Source: Marinilabilia sp046483585
GTDB taxonomy: Bacteria; Bacteroidota; Bacteroidia; Bacteroidales; Marinilabiliaceae
Assembly (NCBI GenBank): GCA_046483585.1
Contig: JAWOCV010000221.1
Span: 1-64,000 of the forward strand
DNA: 64,000 nt
Direction: 5' to 3'
Below the pieces are notes generated by a model, which did not search any database, had not been told where the DNA came from, and saw only the letters and a list, made by a program, of their open reading frames with translations. The translations under genes were made by a program, and so were the position numbers. Positions 49,140 to 58,600 of this stretch are shown one piece after another. Every line of letters starts with the position of its first letter. Within the stretch, counting starts at the first letter, position 1.

Positions 49140-50834
49140 ATGCAATACACTTTCTTCGATTTTCTCTCTCTGGTGGGATCCCTCGGGATGTTTTTGTACG
49201 GGATGAAGATGATGAGTGAGGCCCTCCAGAAAGTGGCCGGTAATAAAATGAGGAGCATTCTTTCGGCCATGACCTCCAACCGGTTTCTGGGCATCCTTAC
49301 AGGTTTTATGGTGACCGCCATGGTCCAGTCTTCTTCTGCAACCACAGTGATGGTGGTGAGTTTTGTCAATGCAGGTTTGGTGACTCTGAAAGAAGCCATC
49401 GGTGTTGTTATGGGTGCCAATATAGGAACGACTGTGACGGGCTGGGTTATCACACTTTTTGGGTTTAAAGTTCAGATCAGTGCTTATTCTTTGCCCCTGA
49501 TCGGTTTGGGATTGCCGTTTATCTTTTCCAAATCCGGGACACGGCGCTCTTATGGTGAATTGATGATTGGATTCGCCCTGTTATTCCTGGGATTGGAATA
49601 TCTGAAAGATTCGGTTCCCAACATTCAGGAAAACCCCGAAATACTTAGTTTCTTACAGCGGTATACCGACAGTGGTATATGGACAACACTCCTTTTCCTG
49701 GGTATTGGATCGTTACTTACCGTCCTTGTACAATCTTCATCAGCCACCATGGCACTTACCTTTGTTATGTGCAATGAAGGGTGGATAGAATTCAGCCAGG
49801 CGGCCGCCATGATATTAGGGGAGAATGTGGGGACCACTATTACCGCCAATATTGCCTCGTCAGTGGGGAATATTAGCGCCAAACGAACAGCCCGGGTTCA
49901 CCTGATATTTAACCTTTTGGGTGTCACATGGATGCTTGCTGTTTTTAACAATTACACCGGTCTTATTGATACGTTGATGACCATAAACGGCAGCGGCTCT
50001 CCCTCTGAATCACCCGCAGCCATTCCTACAGCGCTGTCCATCTTTCACACCTCATTCAATGTTCTGAATGTTCTGATATTTGTCTGGTTTGCCCCCCTCA
50101 TTCAAAAGATTGCGGAATATCTTGTGCCACATAAAAACAAAGAGTCGGATGAGGAATTCCGTTTGAAATATATCACTACGGGAATGCTTTCGACGTCGGA
50201 GCTGTCTATTCTGCAGGCTAAGAAAGAGATTCAGTTCTATGCCAAGCATACCACCAAAATGTTCGGATTTGTCCGGAAAATGATGCACGAAGAAAGAGAC
50301 AAAAAATTTAATAAACTCTTTTCAAAAGTCCAGAAATACGAGGGCATTAGTGATAATGTGGAGGTGGAGATCACCAATTATGTAACGCAGATATCTCAAT
50401 ACAAACTCAGTGAACTCGGTCGTAAACGCATCCGTTCTATGCTGAAGCTGGCCGGTGACCTCGAAAGTGTGGCAGACAGTAATTACAACCTGGCCCGAAC
50501 CGTCAGCCGCATGCGGGAAAAGAATATTCACTTCAATCAGGCCGCTCAGGATAAACTGGAGCTGATGTTCAACCTTGTGGAGGAAGCCCTTTCTGTTATG
50601 CGGGAAAACCTGCAACAGGATGAACTGGTGGTCTCACTCACCAAAGCACGGCTTCTGGAAGACCAGATCAACAATTACCGGGATCAACTTAAAGCCGAAC
50701 ATCTCGACAATCTGGCCAACAACGTGTATTCATACGAAGCCGGCATTATTTTCAACGATCTGTTCTCTGAATCTGAAAAGCTGGCCGATTATGTGATCAA
50801 TGTTTCTGAGGCCCTTGAGGAAGTGGCTATGTAG
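49140..50834 (+). CDS. Na+/phosphate cotransporter (NptA/YjbB type) with PhoU-like domain
   Basis: This 564-residue inner-membrane protein of the Na/Pi-II family has the twin signature QSSSATTVMVVSFVNAG and QSSSATMALTFVMCNEG in inverted-repeat halves, each preceded by a GxFLYGMKMM or GIGSLL-type helix. The cytoplasmic C-terminal part (about 360-560) is a helical PhoU-like domain. YjbB in E. coli exports phosphate and can lower internal Pi, while NptA relatives import it, so the direction is open. It is the second phosphate transporter of the window besides the PiT protein at 10334. Confidence 0.9.
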   Translation: MQYTFFDFLSLVGSLGMFLYGMKMMSEALQKVAGNKMRSILSAMTSNRFLGILTGFMVTAMVQSSSATTVMVVSFVNAGLVTLKEAIGVVMGANIGTTVTGWVITLFGFKVQISAYSLPLIGLGLPFIFSKSGTRRSYGELMIGFALLFLGLEYLKDSVPNIQENPEILSFLQRYTDSGIWTTLLFLGIGSLLTVLVQSSSATMALTFVMCNEGWIEFSQAAAMILGENVGTTITANIASSVGNISAKRTARVHLIFNLLGVTWMLAVFNNYTGLIDTLMTINGSGSPSESPAAIPTALSIFHTSFNVLNVLIFVWFAPLIQKIAEYLVPHKNKESDEEFRLKYITTGMLSTSELSILQAKKEIQFYAKHTTKMFGFVRKMMHEERDKKFNKLFSKVQKYEGISDNVEVEITNYVTQISQYKLSELGRKRIRSMLKLAGDLESVADSNYNLARTVSRMREKNIHFNQAAQDKLELMFNLVEEALSVMRENLQQDELVVSLTKARLLEDQINNYRDQLKAEHLDNLANNVYSYEAGIIFNDLFSESEKLADYVINVSEALEEVAM

Positions 50835-50937
50835 TTGTTAAATATCTGATAATGCCTGCTTAATAATGAGATAACATATCCCCTTTAGCTTTGCCAAAAA
50901 GAATCTTTGGTAAATATACATCCAAAAAACAGGCATT

Positions 50938-51303
50938 ATGAAAACAATAGCAATGATCTTCGTATTAAGCATGGGGCTGCTGACAAATACTTTTGCAGGA
51001 AACAACGATAAGGATGAAAAGCCCGGTGAACCTGCTCCCAAATCTTCCAGTATTGCCGGCGTTATCGTCGATGATCAAACTGGCGAAACCCTTGCAGGAG
51101 TTGAAGTCAAACTTCAGGGAACGGATGTGAAAACGTATACAGATTTTGACGGAAAATTTGTCTTTGAGGAAATAACTCCCGGCAAATATGCAGTTGAGGC
51201 CAGAATTATTTCATATAAGCCCTTCAGCACCAGCTCCGTTAATGTTGATGCCAATGAGATGCATGCCTTTAATCTTGAGCTTCAGAATCATGAGGAGGAA
51301 TAA
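50938..51303 (+). CDS. Secreted carboxypeptidase-regulatory-like domain protein
   Basis: This 121-residue protein has a signal peptide (MKTIAMIFVLSMGLLTNTFAG) and one CarboxypepD_reg-like beta-sandwich (SSIAGVIVDDQTGETLAGVEVKLQGTDVKTYTDFDGKFVFEEITPGKYAVEARIISYKP). This is the same domain that begins TonB receptors such as the one at 23031, but here it stands alone without plug or barrel. It is periplasmic or secreted. The role is unknown, perhaps as a partner of receptors in trans. A good terminator follows. Confidence 0.83.
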   Translation: MKTIAMIFVLSMGLLTNTFAGNNDKDEKPGEPAPKSSSIAGVIVDDQTGETLAGVEVKLQGTDVKTYTDFDGKFVFEEITPGKYAVEARIISYKPFSTSSVNVDANEMHAFNLELQNHEEE

Positions 51304-51334
51304 AATCTTCCGGACGGGGACCTTTTTAAATCAG

Positions 51335-51360
51335 GGGAAGACGGAGTTCTTCCCTTTTTT
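51335..51360 (+). terminator. Intrinsic terminator
   Basis: GGGAAGA pairs with TCTTCCC around a 6-nt loop, followed at once by a T6 run, 31 bp after the stop at 51303. Confidence 0.8.
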
Positions 51361-51411
51361 GTTTTGTCATCAAAATATTTTTGCATTATCCGGGAGAAAT
51401 GTTGTCCCGGA

Positions 51412-51443
51412 GTTGTCTTAATGCAACTTTAATGTTAATTTTG
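51412..51443 (+). promoter_or_regulatory. Bacteroidota-type promoter of the YwqK-like gene
   Basis: A -33 element with TTG (51413-51415) and a -7 TAATTTTG (51436-51443) are 20 bp apart. The start codon is 66 bp downstream. It follows the terminator of the previous gene, as expected for an independent unit. Confidence 0.55.
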
Positions 51444-51509
51444 TGTTAACACATTTCATCAGGAACAAGTTGGGAGGCTTTTTGTCAATTCTTAAACAGA
51501 ACAAAAGCC

Positions 51510-51965
51510 ATGAAAAAGCTGATTGTATTACTCGCAGTGTTTGTAGCAGCTCCGTTGTTACAAGCCCAACTTGTTGAAAGAGATGGACTCTACTACGATT
51601 TCAACGACAAACTTTATTCCGGAACTTATATTGAGTATTATCCCGACGGCAATATTCGTGTGAAAATGCAGGTCGAAGAGGGAAAAAAAGATGGTCCGAC
51701 CGTTTATTACTTCGAGGACGGTAGCCGGAAAGAAGAACGGCATTTTAAAAACAATAAAATGCACGGAACCTGGAAAACCTGGGATGAAAACGGCACCAAA
51801 ATTGCAGAAGCCCGTTACAGGGAAGGTAAAAAGCACGGAAAGTGGTTTATCTGGGATGAAAACGGCACTCTTCGTTATGAAATGCACTACAATCAGGGCG
51901 AGAAAACTGGTGTTTGGACTATTAAGAATGGTGAGGGAGAGTTGGTAAGCCAGAAGGAATACTAA
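51510..51965 (+). CDS. Secreted MORN-2 / YwqK-family repeat protein
   Basis: This 151-residue protein has a signal peptide (MKKLIVLLAVFVAAPLLQAQ). The repeats are of the form GTYIEYYPDGNIRVKMQVEEGKKDG, TVYYFEDGSRKEERHFKNNKMHG, TWKTWDENGTKIAEARYREGKKHG and KWFIWDENGTLRYEMHYNQGEKTG, which match the MORN-2 pattern. Databases name this fold toxin-antitoxin YwqK family antitoxin, but signal-bearing copies in Bacteroidota are ordinary envelope proteins and no toxin gene is adjacent. The function is unknown. Confidence 0.85.
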   Translation: MKKLIVLLAVFVAAPLLQAQLVERDGLYYDFNDKLYSGTYIEYYPDGNIRVKMQVEEGKKDGPTVYYFEDGSRKEERHFKNNKMHGTWKTWDENGTKIAEARYREGKKHGKWFIWDENGTLRYEMHYNQGEKTGVWTIKNGEGELVSQKEY

Positions 51966-52321
51966 ACTAAATTCCGTTTGCATTACAGATGGTTTCACTC
52001 CCGGTGGAACCTGGGCGGCGATCGCCATTTTATTCTGCCAGAAAAAACACATTTCGGCTTCCTCATTTTTGAGCTCTTATTTAAACCAACTATAAATTAG
52101 GGTCTTGAGAAGGGGGATGTGCATGAGATTTCATATATTTACGGTTCAAAATATGGCAATTTATGCATGTGTTTGGGAATAAAGGAATTTATTCTCACAC
52201 TTCAGTAAAAAGCCATTGATTTGAATTCATTGCCCCTGCCCAAATTTTAGCACACAACTTAATAAATCAGAAAGCAATCCTTCCTTTTGAGGAATATTGC
52301 TTTTAAATTGAAGGAGGTATT
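51966..52321. other. 356-bp gap before the DUF362 gene
   Basis: No gene is supported. Near the right end a hairpin (52271-52303) precedes an unusually strong Shine-Dalgarno sequence. The rest is AT-rich; no promoter with both elements was recognised. Confidence 0.45.
52271..52318 (+). promoter_or_regulatory. Leader hairpin and strong ribosome binding site
   Basis: AAAGCAAT pairs with ATTGCTTT, with an inner TTCC / GGAA stem (52271-52303). It is followed by AAGGAGGT (52311-52318), 3 bp before the ATG at 52322. Strong SD sequences are rare in this phylum; elsewhere in the window genes lack them. The hairpin just upstream could mask or present the site. Confidence 0.5.
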
Positions 52322-53239
52322 ATGAAGCGAAGAGATTTTCTAGTTAAAGGTGCCGGTCTTGGACTGGCAGGAGCATTGGTCCCCCATTTTGGAGGTTTGA
52401 ACGCAGTCGGTTTGCCAGCTGAAGAAGGGGAGTATGATGTGGTTGCTGTACGGGGAGGCGAAGCTGCTGATATGTTTGATAAAGCCATGGCCTCACTTGG
52501 GGGGATGGAGAAGTATGTGAAATCCGGTCAGAAAGTGTTGGTTAAACCCAATATTGGTTGGGATGTTCCCCCGGATAGAGCTGCCAATACCAATCCTCAA
52601 CTTATTGGGCGTATCGTCAAAAGTTGTTTTGAAGCCGGTGCTTCTGAAGTTGTGGTCTTTGACCATACCTGTGATAAATGGGACCGTTGCTACCGCAACA
52701 GTGAAATAGAATCCGCTGCCCGGGATGCCGGCGCTGACGTTGTTCCCGGTAATGATGAATCATTCTTTAATGAGGTATCCATTCCCAAGGGAAAGAGTCT
52801 GAAAACCACCAAAGTTCACCGGGAAGTGGAGGAAGCCGATGTATTTATTAATGTTCCAATTTTGAAAAATCATAATTCCACAACTGTATCCCTGGCCATG
52901 AAGAATCTCATGGGTGTGGTCTGGGACCGTGGGTATTATCACGGGAACGATCTCAGTCAATGCATCGCAGATTTTATTACCTACCGGAAGCCTGATCTGA
53001 ACATCATCGATGGTTATCGAATGTTGAAGCGCAACGGTCCACGTGGTGTTTCAAAATCCGATGTTGTTGAACTCAAAGCGCTTATTGCAGGTTCTGACAT
53101 TGTGGCCGTGGATGCTGCAGCAACAAAGATGTTTGGCAGTGAACCCAAAGACATTAACCATATCCGTATTGCCGATGAAATGGGACTGGGAACAATGAAC
53201 CTGGATCAGATTTCGATTGACCGGATTAAAATGGGATAA
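52322..53239 (+). CDS. Tat-exported DUF362 protein
   Basis: This 305-residue protein starts with a twin-arginine signal (MKRRDFLVKGAGLGLAGALVP), so it is exported folded, often with a cofactor. The body is DUF362: VAVRGGEAADMFDKAMASLGGMEKYVKSGQKVLVKPNIGWDVPPDRAANTNPQLIGRIVKSCFEAGASEVVVFDHT and INVPILKNHNSTTVSLAMKNLMGVVWDR. It carries a Cys pair in HTCDKWDRC but no full cluster motif of its own. The 535-residue polyferredoxin follows 35 bp downstream, so the two probably form a redox pair at the membrane. The biochemical function of DUF362 is not settled. Confidence 0.87.
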   Translation: MKRRDFLVKGAGLGLAGALVPHFGGLNAVGLPAEEGEYDVVAVRGGEAADMFDKAMASLGGMEKYVKSGQKVLVKPNIGWDVPPDRAANTNPQLIGRIVKSCFEAGASEVVVFDHTCDKWDRCYRNSEIESAARDAGADVVPGNDESFFNEVSIPKGKSLKTTKVHREVEEADVFINVPILKNHNSTTVSLAMKNLMGVVWDRGYYHGNDLSQCIADFITYRKPDLNIIDGYRMLKRNGPRGVSKSDVVELKALIAGSDIVAVDAAATKMFGSEPKDINHIRIADEMGLGTMNLDQISIDRIKMG

Positions 53240-53274
53240 TGGACAGAGGACTCTCCTAAACTGATATTCAGATT

Positions 53275-54882
53275 ATGACTTTTTATAAATTCCTGAAAAA
53301 AGGACGGGTCATCATCGCTCTGGCGATGTTGATCCTGACTTTTGTGCTCTTTATTGATCTTTATGAATGGATCCCTGAAGATACTTTCAATACGATCATT
53401 TATTTGCAATTTGTCCCATCCCTGCTTAATTTTCTGGCTGTATTTTCTTTTATTACGGCGGGAGGTTTTCTTGTCGTTTTATTGCTTACTTTGATTACGG
53501 GACGTTTTTATTGTTCGGCCATTTGTCCTTTGGGAATTTTGCAGGATGTGGTAACGCGTATTTCCCGTTGGCGATCCAGGAAAAGACGTTTTTTTAAATA
53601 TAAAAAGCCTCATCCCGTATGGCGATATTCTTTTTTGGGTATTATGACCCTTGCCATTATCTTCGGTGGGGGGTGGATTACTACATGGCTCGATCCATAT
53701 AGTATTGCCGGAAGGACGTTTACCTATTTATTTAAGCCTGTCGTGATCTGGGGGAACAATAATGTTTTAGCCCCCGTTCTCCAGAGCATGGATATTTATT
53801 CCGTTTATCACCAGTCGCTGATTCAGCCTTACATCCTTCCTGTTATTTTGTCGATAGCTCTGATCGGTGCCATCGGTTATTTTGCCTGGAAGCGGGGACG
53901 AATATTTTGCAATACAATATGTCCTGTAGGGACGTTGTTAGGGGAGGTATCCCGGTTTTCATTCCTGAAAGTCAGGTTTGATCAGGATAAATGTACCCGT
54001 TGTGGAAAATGTGCCGGTGTCTGCAAGAGTGAATGCATCGATATTAAGCATTACGCTGTTGATGAAACCAGATGTGTAACATGTTTCAATTGTCTTGAGA
54101 TTTGTCCCGAATCGGCCCTGTCTCTTCGTCCTGTTTCCAAAGTTAATATTCAGAAAGCAGATCTTCAGACTGCGGAAATTAATCCCACCAGCCAGGGGCA
54201 TGATGAAAATCGCAGAAAATTACTGGTTACCGGTCTGGCTCTTTTAACGGCTGGTCGCATTTTTGGGCTAAAGAAGAACCAAATGCCAGACAGTCAGAAA
54301 GATCTGGTCAGAAATGTGAGAGAACATCCGGTTGCCCCACCTGGTGCCGGAAGCATTAAACGGTTCAATGATATTTGTACCGGATGCTCTTTGTGCGTGG
54401 CGGCGTGTCCTACGGGTGTATTGCAACCTGCTCTGACGGAATATGGTCTCAGCGGTTTCATGCAACCCCACATGGATTATGTTACAAATTATTGCAATTT
54501 CGATTGTACCAAATGTGGTGAGGTTTGTCCCACAGGGGCGATATTGCCTATTGATCTTGAGGATAAACATTTGACTCAGATGGGGAAAGCCATTTTTGTT
54601 GAACAAAATTGCATTGTTTATACCGATGAAACCGATTGTGGAGCCTGCTCCGAGCATTGTCCCACTAAGGCGGTAAATATGGTTCCTTACAAGAACGGAC
54701 TCAGAATACCTGAAGTTGATCAGACCATCTGTATTGGTTGTGGAGCATGTGAATATCCCTGTCCTGTGGATGCACCATTCAAAGCCATTTATGTCAACGG
54801 GAATCCCGAACAGGTGTTTGCTGAAAAACCCGAGGATGTCGAGATGGAGCAATCAGATTCAGAGGAGGATTTCCCCTTTTAA
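53275..54882 (+). CDS. Membrane polyferredoxin (NapH-like fused to NapG-like region)
   Basis: In this 535-residue protein the first about 230 residues hold about five membrane helices and two CxxxCP loops (CSAICPLG, CNTICPVG), as in NapH/MauN-type quinol-linked proteins. Two ferredoxin motifs follow (CTRCGKCAGVCKSEC, CVTCFNCLEICP). Near residue 314 comes an internal twin-arginine-like NRRKLLVTGLALLTAGRIFG segment. Four more cluster motifs then follow (CTGCSLCVAACP; CNFDCTKCGEVCP; CGACSEHCP; CIGCGACEYPCP), which resemble NapG. So the protein looks like a natural fusion able to carry about six [4Fe-4S] clusters from the membrane to the outside. It probably passes electrons to or from the DUF362 protein. 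The acidic tail is typical. Confidence 0.83.
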   Translation: MTFYKFLKKGRVIIALAMLILTFVLFIDLYEWIPEDTFNTIIYLQFVPSLLNFLAVFSFITAGGFLVVLLLTLITGRFYCSAICPLGILQDVVTRISRWRSRKRRFFKYKKPHPVWRYSFLGIMTLAIIFGGGWITTWLDPYSIAGRTFTYLFKPVVIWGNNNVLAPVLQSMDIYSVYHQSLIQPYILPVILSIALIGAIGYFAWKRGRIFCNTICPVGTLLGEVSRFSFLKVRFDQDKCTRCGKCAGVCKSECIDIKHYAVDETRCVTCFNCLEICPESALSLRPVSKVNIQKADLQTAEINPTSQGHDENRRKLLVTGLALLTAGRIFGLKKNQMPDSQKDLVRNVREHPVAPPGAGSIKRFNDICTGCSLCVAACPTGVLQPALTEYGLSGFMQPHMDYVTNYCNFDCTKCGEVCPTGAILPIDLEDKHLTQMGKAIFVEQNCIVYTDETDCGACSEHCPTKAVNMVPYKNGLRIPEVDQTICIGCGACEYPCPVDAPFKAIYVNGNPEQVFAEKPEDVEMEQSDSEEDFPF

Positions 54883-54898
54883 TCAATCTATCTTAGTT

Positions 54899-55032
54899 CA
54901 ATAGTCCGTTAAAGTTTTAAAGTATCTGGTAATTAGTTGTTTAAATCTAAGAAAATATTTATGTTAAAAACAGATTTTCAGCAACATACGAATCATCTTA
55001 GATCTTAAATCTAAAAATCTAACGATCTATTG
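54899..55032 (-). mobile_element. Nested MITE family, copy 5 (134 bp, empty, reversed)
   Basis: This 134-bp element in the opposite orientation runs CAATAGTCCGTTAAA ... TCTAACGATCTATTG on the plus strand. Perfect 6-bp direct repeats TTAGTT flank it (54893-54898 and 55033-55038). The right repeat contains the stop codon of the DoxX gene (55033-55035, minus strand). The inner site is empty (TTTAAGAT-C-TAAGATGATTCGTAT when reversed). It fills the gap between the convergent polyferredoxin and DoxX genes. Confidence 0.87.
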
Positions 55033-55557
55033 TTAGTTGATAGTCGCGCTCTGCTCAGCGCTTGTTTTCCGTTGTTTGTGCAATGATCCCCCGATGACAA
55101 TACCAGCTGTAATCAGCACCAGATTTTTAAAAATGTATTGTCCTTCCAGGGTTGGGACGAAAGGAGTCTGAGCGAATACTTCTGCGGGGAAGAGGAAAAC
55201 CGGAAGAAATGTCCCCGGCATTTGAAGAAACAATAGCAGAAGCGTTTCCCGCATTAACCGTCCGGTGATCAGTCCCAGTCCGATAAGCACCTCCCATAAA
55301 GCCAGGCCGTTGATGATCAGTGTCTCGGGCAACAGATCAAAAGTTATTGTGGTGATGGTACGAATGGCCAGCTCTTGTGCGGGACTTATTCCCGGGAAGA
55401 ACTTCAAAACTCCGAACCAGAAAAAAATAATCCCCACACTGATGCGCAACAACAGCAATCCATGCCGGTTCATCCATCCTGTTATAAGGGGGTCGACTTT
55501 GTCAAACCATTGACTTCTGAAAATATTTTGCATCACATTAAAGTTAGTGTAAAACAT
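55033..55557 (-). CDS. DoxX-family membrane protein
   Basis: This 174-residue protein has four membrane helices (LLLLRISVGIIFFWFGVLKFF, GLALWEVLIGLGLITG, ETLLLLFLQMPGTFLPVFLF, YIFKNLVLITAGIVIGG). RISVGIIFFWFGVLKF and the following pattern match DoxX-like proteins, which include the quinol-oxidase-associated DoxD/DoxX and the YkgB-type group. The precise role is unknown, possibly in redox or stress at the membrane. Two ATG starts are possible, 55557 and 55533 (MQNIFRSQWF). Its stop codon lies in the target duplication of the element at 54899. Confidence 0.78.
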   Translation of the reverse strand: MFYTNFNVMQNIFRSQWFDKVDPLITGWMNRHGLLLLRISVGIIFFWFGVLKFFPGISPAQELAIRTITTITFDLLPETLIINGLALWEVLIGLGLITGRLMRETLLLLFLQMPGTFLPVFLFPAEVFAQTPFVPTLEGQYIFKNLVLITAGIVIGGSLHKQRKTSAEQSATIN

Positions 55558-55628
55558 CTTTCAGGTAACAACGGTTAATGCCAAAAGGTTTGCATGGGGC
55601 GGGATTAAGGGTTTTCTACAAGGAGCCG

Positions 55629-58600
55629 TTACTTCCTGAATCGGTATTTTGTCCTTACGGCCAGGTTATACATGAGTGGAACCATGATGAGTGTGAGGAA
55701 AGTGGCTGTGGTAAGACCGAATATCACTGTCCATGCCATAGGGCCCCAGAAATCGGCATTGTCGCCTCCAAAGTATATGTTGGGATCCAGCTCCTGAAAA
55801 AGACCGAAAAAATTGAAATTCAGTCCGGTGGCAAGAGGCAGTAGTCCCAACACGGTTGTGATGGCTGTAAGCAATACCGGTCGTAGCCTGGTCTTGCCGG
55901 CCTTGATCACACATTCTGTTTCGTCCCGGCGAGACAATGGTTCATCTCCATGAAGCCCCAGTTCCATTTTTTTCTCCTGGCGGGTGATATCGATATAATC
56001 GATCAGGACAATGCCGTTGTTCACCACAACCCCGGCCAGGGAAACGATCCCTACCCCTGTCATGAGAATGATGAAGTCCATTCCGAACGTTCCCAGCCCC
56101 ATGAAAACTCCAATGGTGCTCAAAACTACGGTCATGAGGATGATGGCCGGTTTGGCCACCGAGTTGAACTGGGTGATCAGGATCATAGCAATGAGTGCCA
56201 CGGCAATCAAAAGGGCCTTCATCAGAAAGTCAGAAGTCTCTTTCTGATCTTCTTGTTCCCCGGTCATTTCCCACCTGTACCCGGGAGGCATTTCATAATT
56301 CTCCAGGAGTTTGCGAATGTCGGCATTGATCCGGTTGGCATTGTATCCTTCCACCAGATTGGATGAGAGGGTGATGACCCTTGTGTTGTCTTTTCGTTTG
56401 ATGTCTTCGTATGTGGAACTGTATGAATAATCGGCTACTGAAGAGATCGGCACATGATGGCTTATGCCATCCTTTTCAATTTTCATTTTGAAGTTCATGA
56501 GAGAAGAGACATCATGCCGGAACCGGTCCTCCAGACGTATCATAATGTCGTATTCATCCTCTCCGTCTTTGTATGAGTCTGCTTTTGTCCCATAGAGTGC
56601 TGTCCGGAGGGCGCCTGCCACCATTTGGGTGGAAAGCCCCATGCGCCTGACTTTATCACGGTCGATCTGAACCTCCATTTGGGGTTTGTTCATGTTGATG
56701 TCCATCTCCAGGTTTTCGATCCCCTGAATGTGACTGTTGTCTATGGTTTGTTGAATGTCGGAGGCGAGCTCGACAAGAGTCTCAAACTCATCCCCCGATA
56801 CTTCCAGATTAACCGGTTTTCCGACGGGTGGCCCGTTTTGCTCTTTTTCAACGAAAAACTTGGCTCCTGTAAAGGAGCTCAAAGTGTCAGAAAGCTCCTT
56901 CATGATCCTCGACGTGCTGATGCCCTCCCTGAATTCAAAATCAACGAAAGTGATGGTAGTCAGAGCTTTGTTCGGACTCCTGCTGGATTCGAAGAAACCG
57001 CCTTTACCGTTGCCCACATTTACGCCGATGGATTGGACTATGTGATCATAGGGTTCAAGAACCTCGCTGATCACCGACTCGGCTTTATAGGAGATTTCAT
57101 CGGTTGTTTCCAGGTCCGTACCCAGGGGCAACTCCATGGTGATAAAGACCGTCTTGGGTTCATTGTCCGGGAAAAACGTTACGTAGGGATTGGTCAAGCC
57201 GTAAAAGCCCAACGAAAAGACCAGCAGTCCTATCATTCCTCCGAATAACCATTTGGAGGTATTTCGTCCCAAAGCTTTTTGTAATGTTGCTTCGTAGAGG
57301 ATATCCAGTTTTGGCAGTAATTTCTTTTGGAAGACGGATGCACCTGGCTTTAATACGTAAATATTAAACATTGAGAGAAGGAGTGGAAGTACCAGCAGGT
57401 TTCCCCATAAAATGCTCCCGGCAAAATAGCTGATGACACCGCCCAATGCCATGGTACCTGTGATAAGGAACAATTTCCGGTGATTGGTTTTTTCATTCCC
57501 GGGCGGTTCATGCTTCATGAACTGTAAAGCGAATACAGGATTGAGCACCAATGCCACAAAAAGAGAGGAAGCAAGAACAATGATCAGGGTGATGGGCAAA
57601 TATTGCATGAATTCACCTGTTATTCCCGGCCAGAGCAGTAAAGGAAAAAAGGCTGCAAGTGTTGTGGCTGTTGAGCTGATGATGGGCATGGCGATCTCAC
57701 TCACCCCTTTTTGCACAGCTCTGAAGCGTGTGTATCCTTCCTCGAAATGGCGGTAAGTGTTCTCTACAGCCACAATGGCATTGTCGACCAGCATTCCCAG
57801 CGCCATTAAAAGTCCGAACAAAATCATGGTGTTGATGGTGTAACCCATTTCACCCAGAACAAGAAAGGCGATGAACATGGACATGGGAATGGCCAGGCCG
57901 GTGAACAAGGCATTGCGTAATCCCATAAAAAGGTAGAGCACGATCATCACGAAAAGCATTCCCATAATAATGGAATTCTCCAGGTTGTTGATCTGATCGC
58001 GTATGTAAGCCGACTGGTCGTCGGTGATGGTCACTTTCAGATCAGATGGTAGGGTTTGAACATTCTGGTTTCTTTCTATGATGCCGAAAATTTTGTCTGT
58101 GGCATCCAGCAGGTTTTCCCCGCTTTTTTTGATGATGGAGAGCGATACCACCGGCTCCTCATTGAGCCTTGATATGGAGGTTCGTTCTTCAAATCCGTCA
58201 ATAACATTGGCCACGTTCTCCATATGGGCCACTTTCCCGGCCTCGCTTTTTACAATGGTATTCCTGATCTCGTCTACGGATTTATAATCTGCTTCTGTTC
58301 TGACTGATCTCCGGGTTCCGTCCACAATGATCTCTCCCGCTCCAACCGTGACATTTTCAGACATGAGGGAATATTCAATATCGCTGAATTCGAGATCAAG
58401 TGCTTCCAGTTTAAGGGGATTTACATGCACTTTTATCTCCCTGTCGTCAACTCCTTTGATGTCAGCTTCTCTGACTTCCCGCAGTGCTTCGAACTCTTCC
58501 TGCAGGTCTTCGGCGTATTTTTTCAGCTCGTATATGCTGTAATCGCCGGATAAATTGATGTTTAGTACCGGGAATTCTGAAAAATCCATGTCTTCCGTCA

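Noticed and set aside
51510..51965. Toxin-antitoxin system suggested by the YwqK family name
   Set aside because: The protein has a signal peptide and MORN-2 repeats, and no toxin gene is adjacent.
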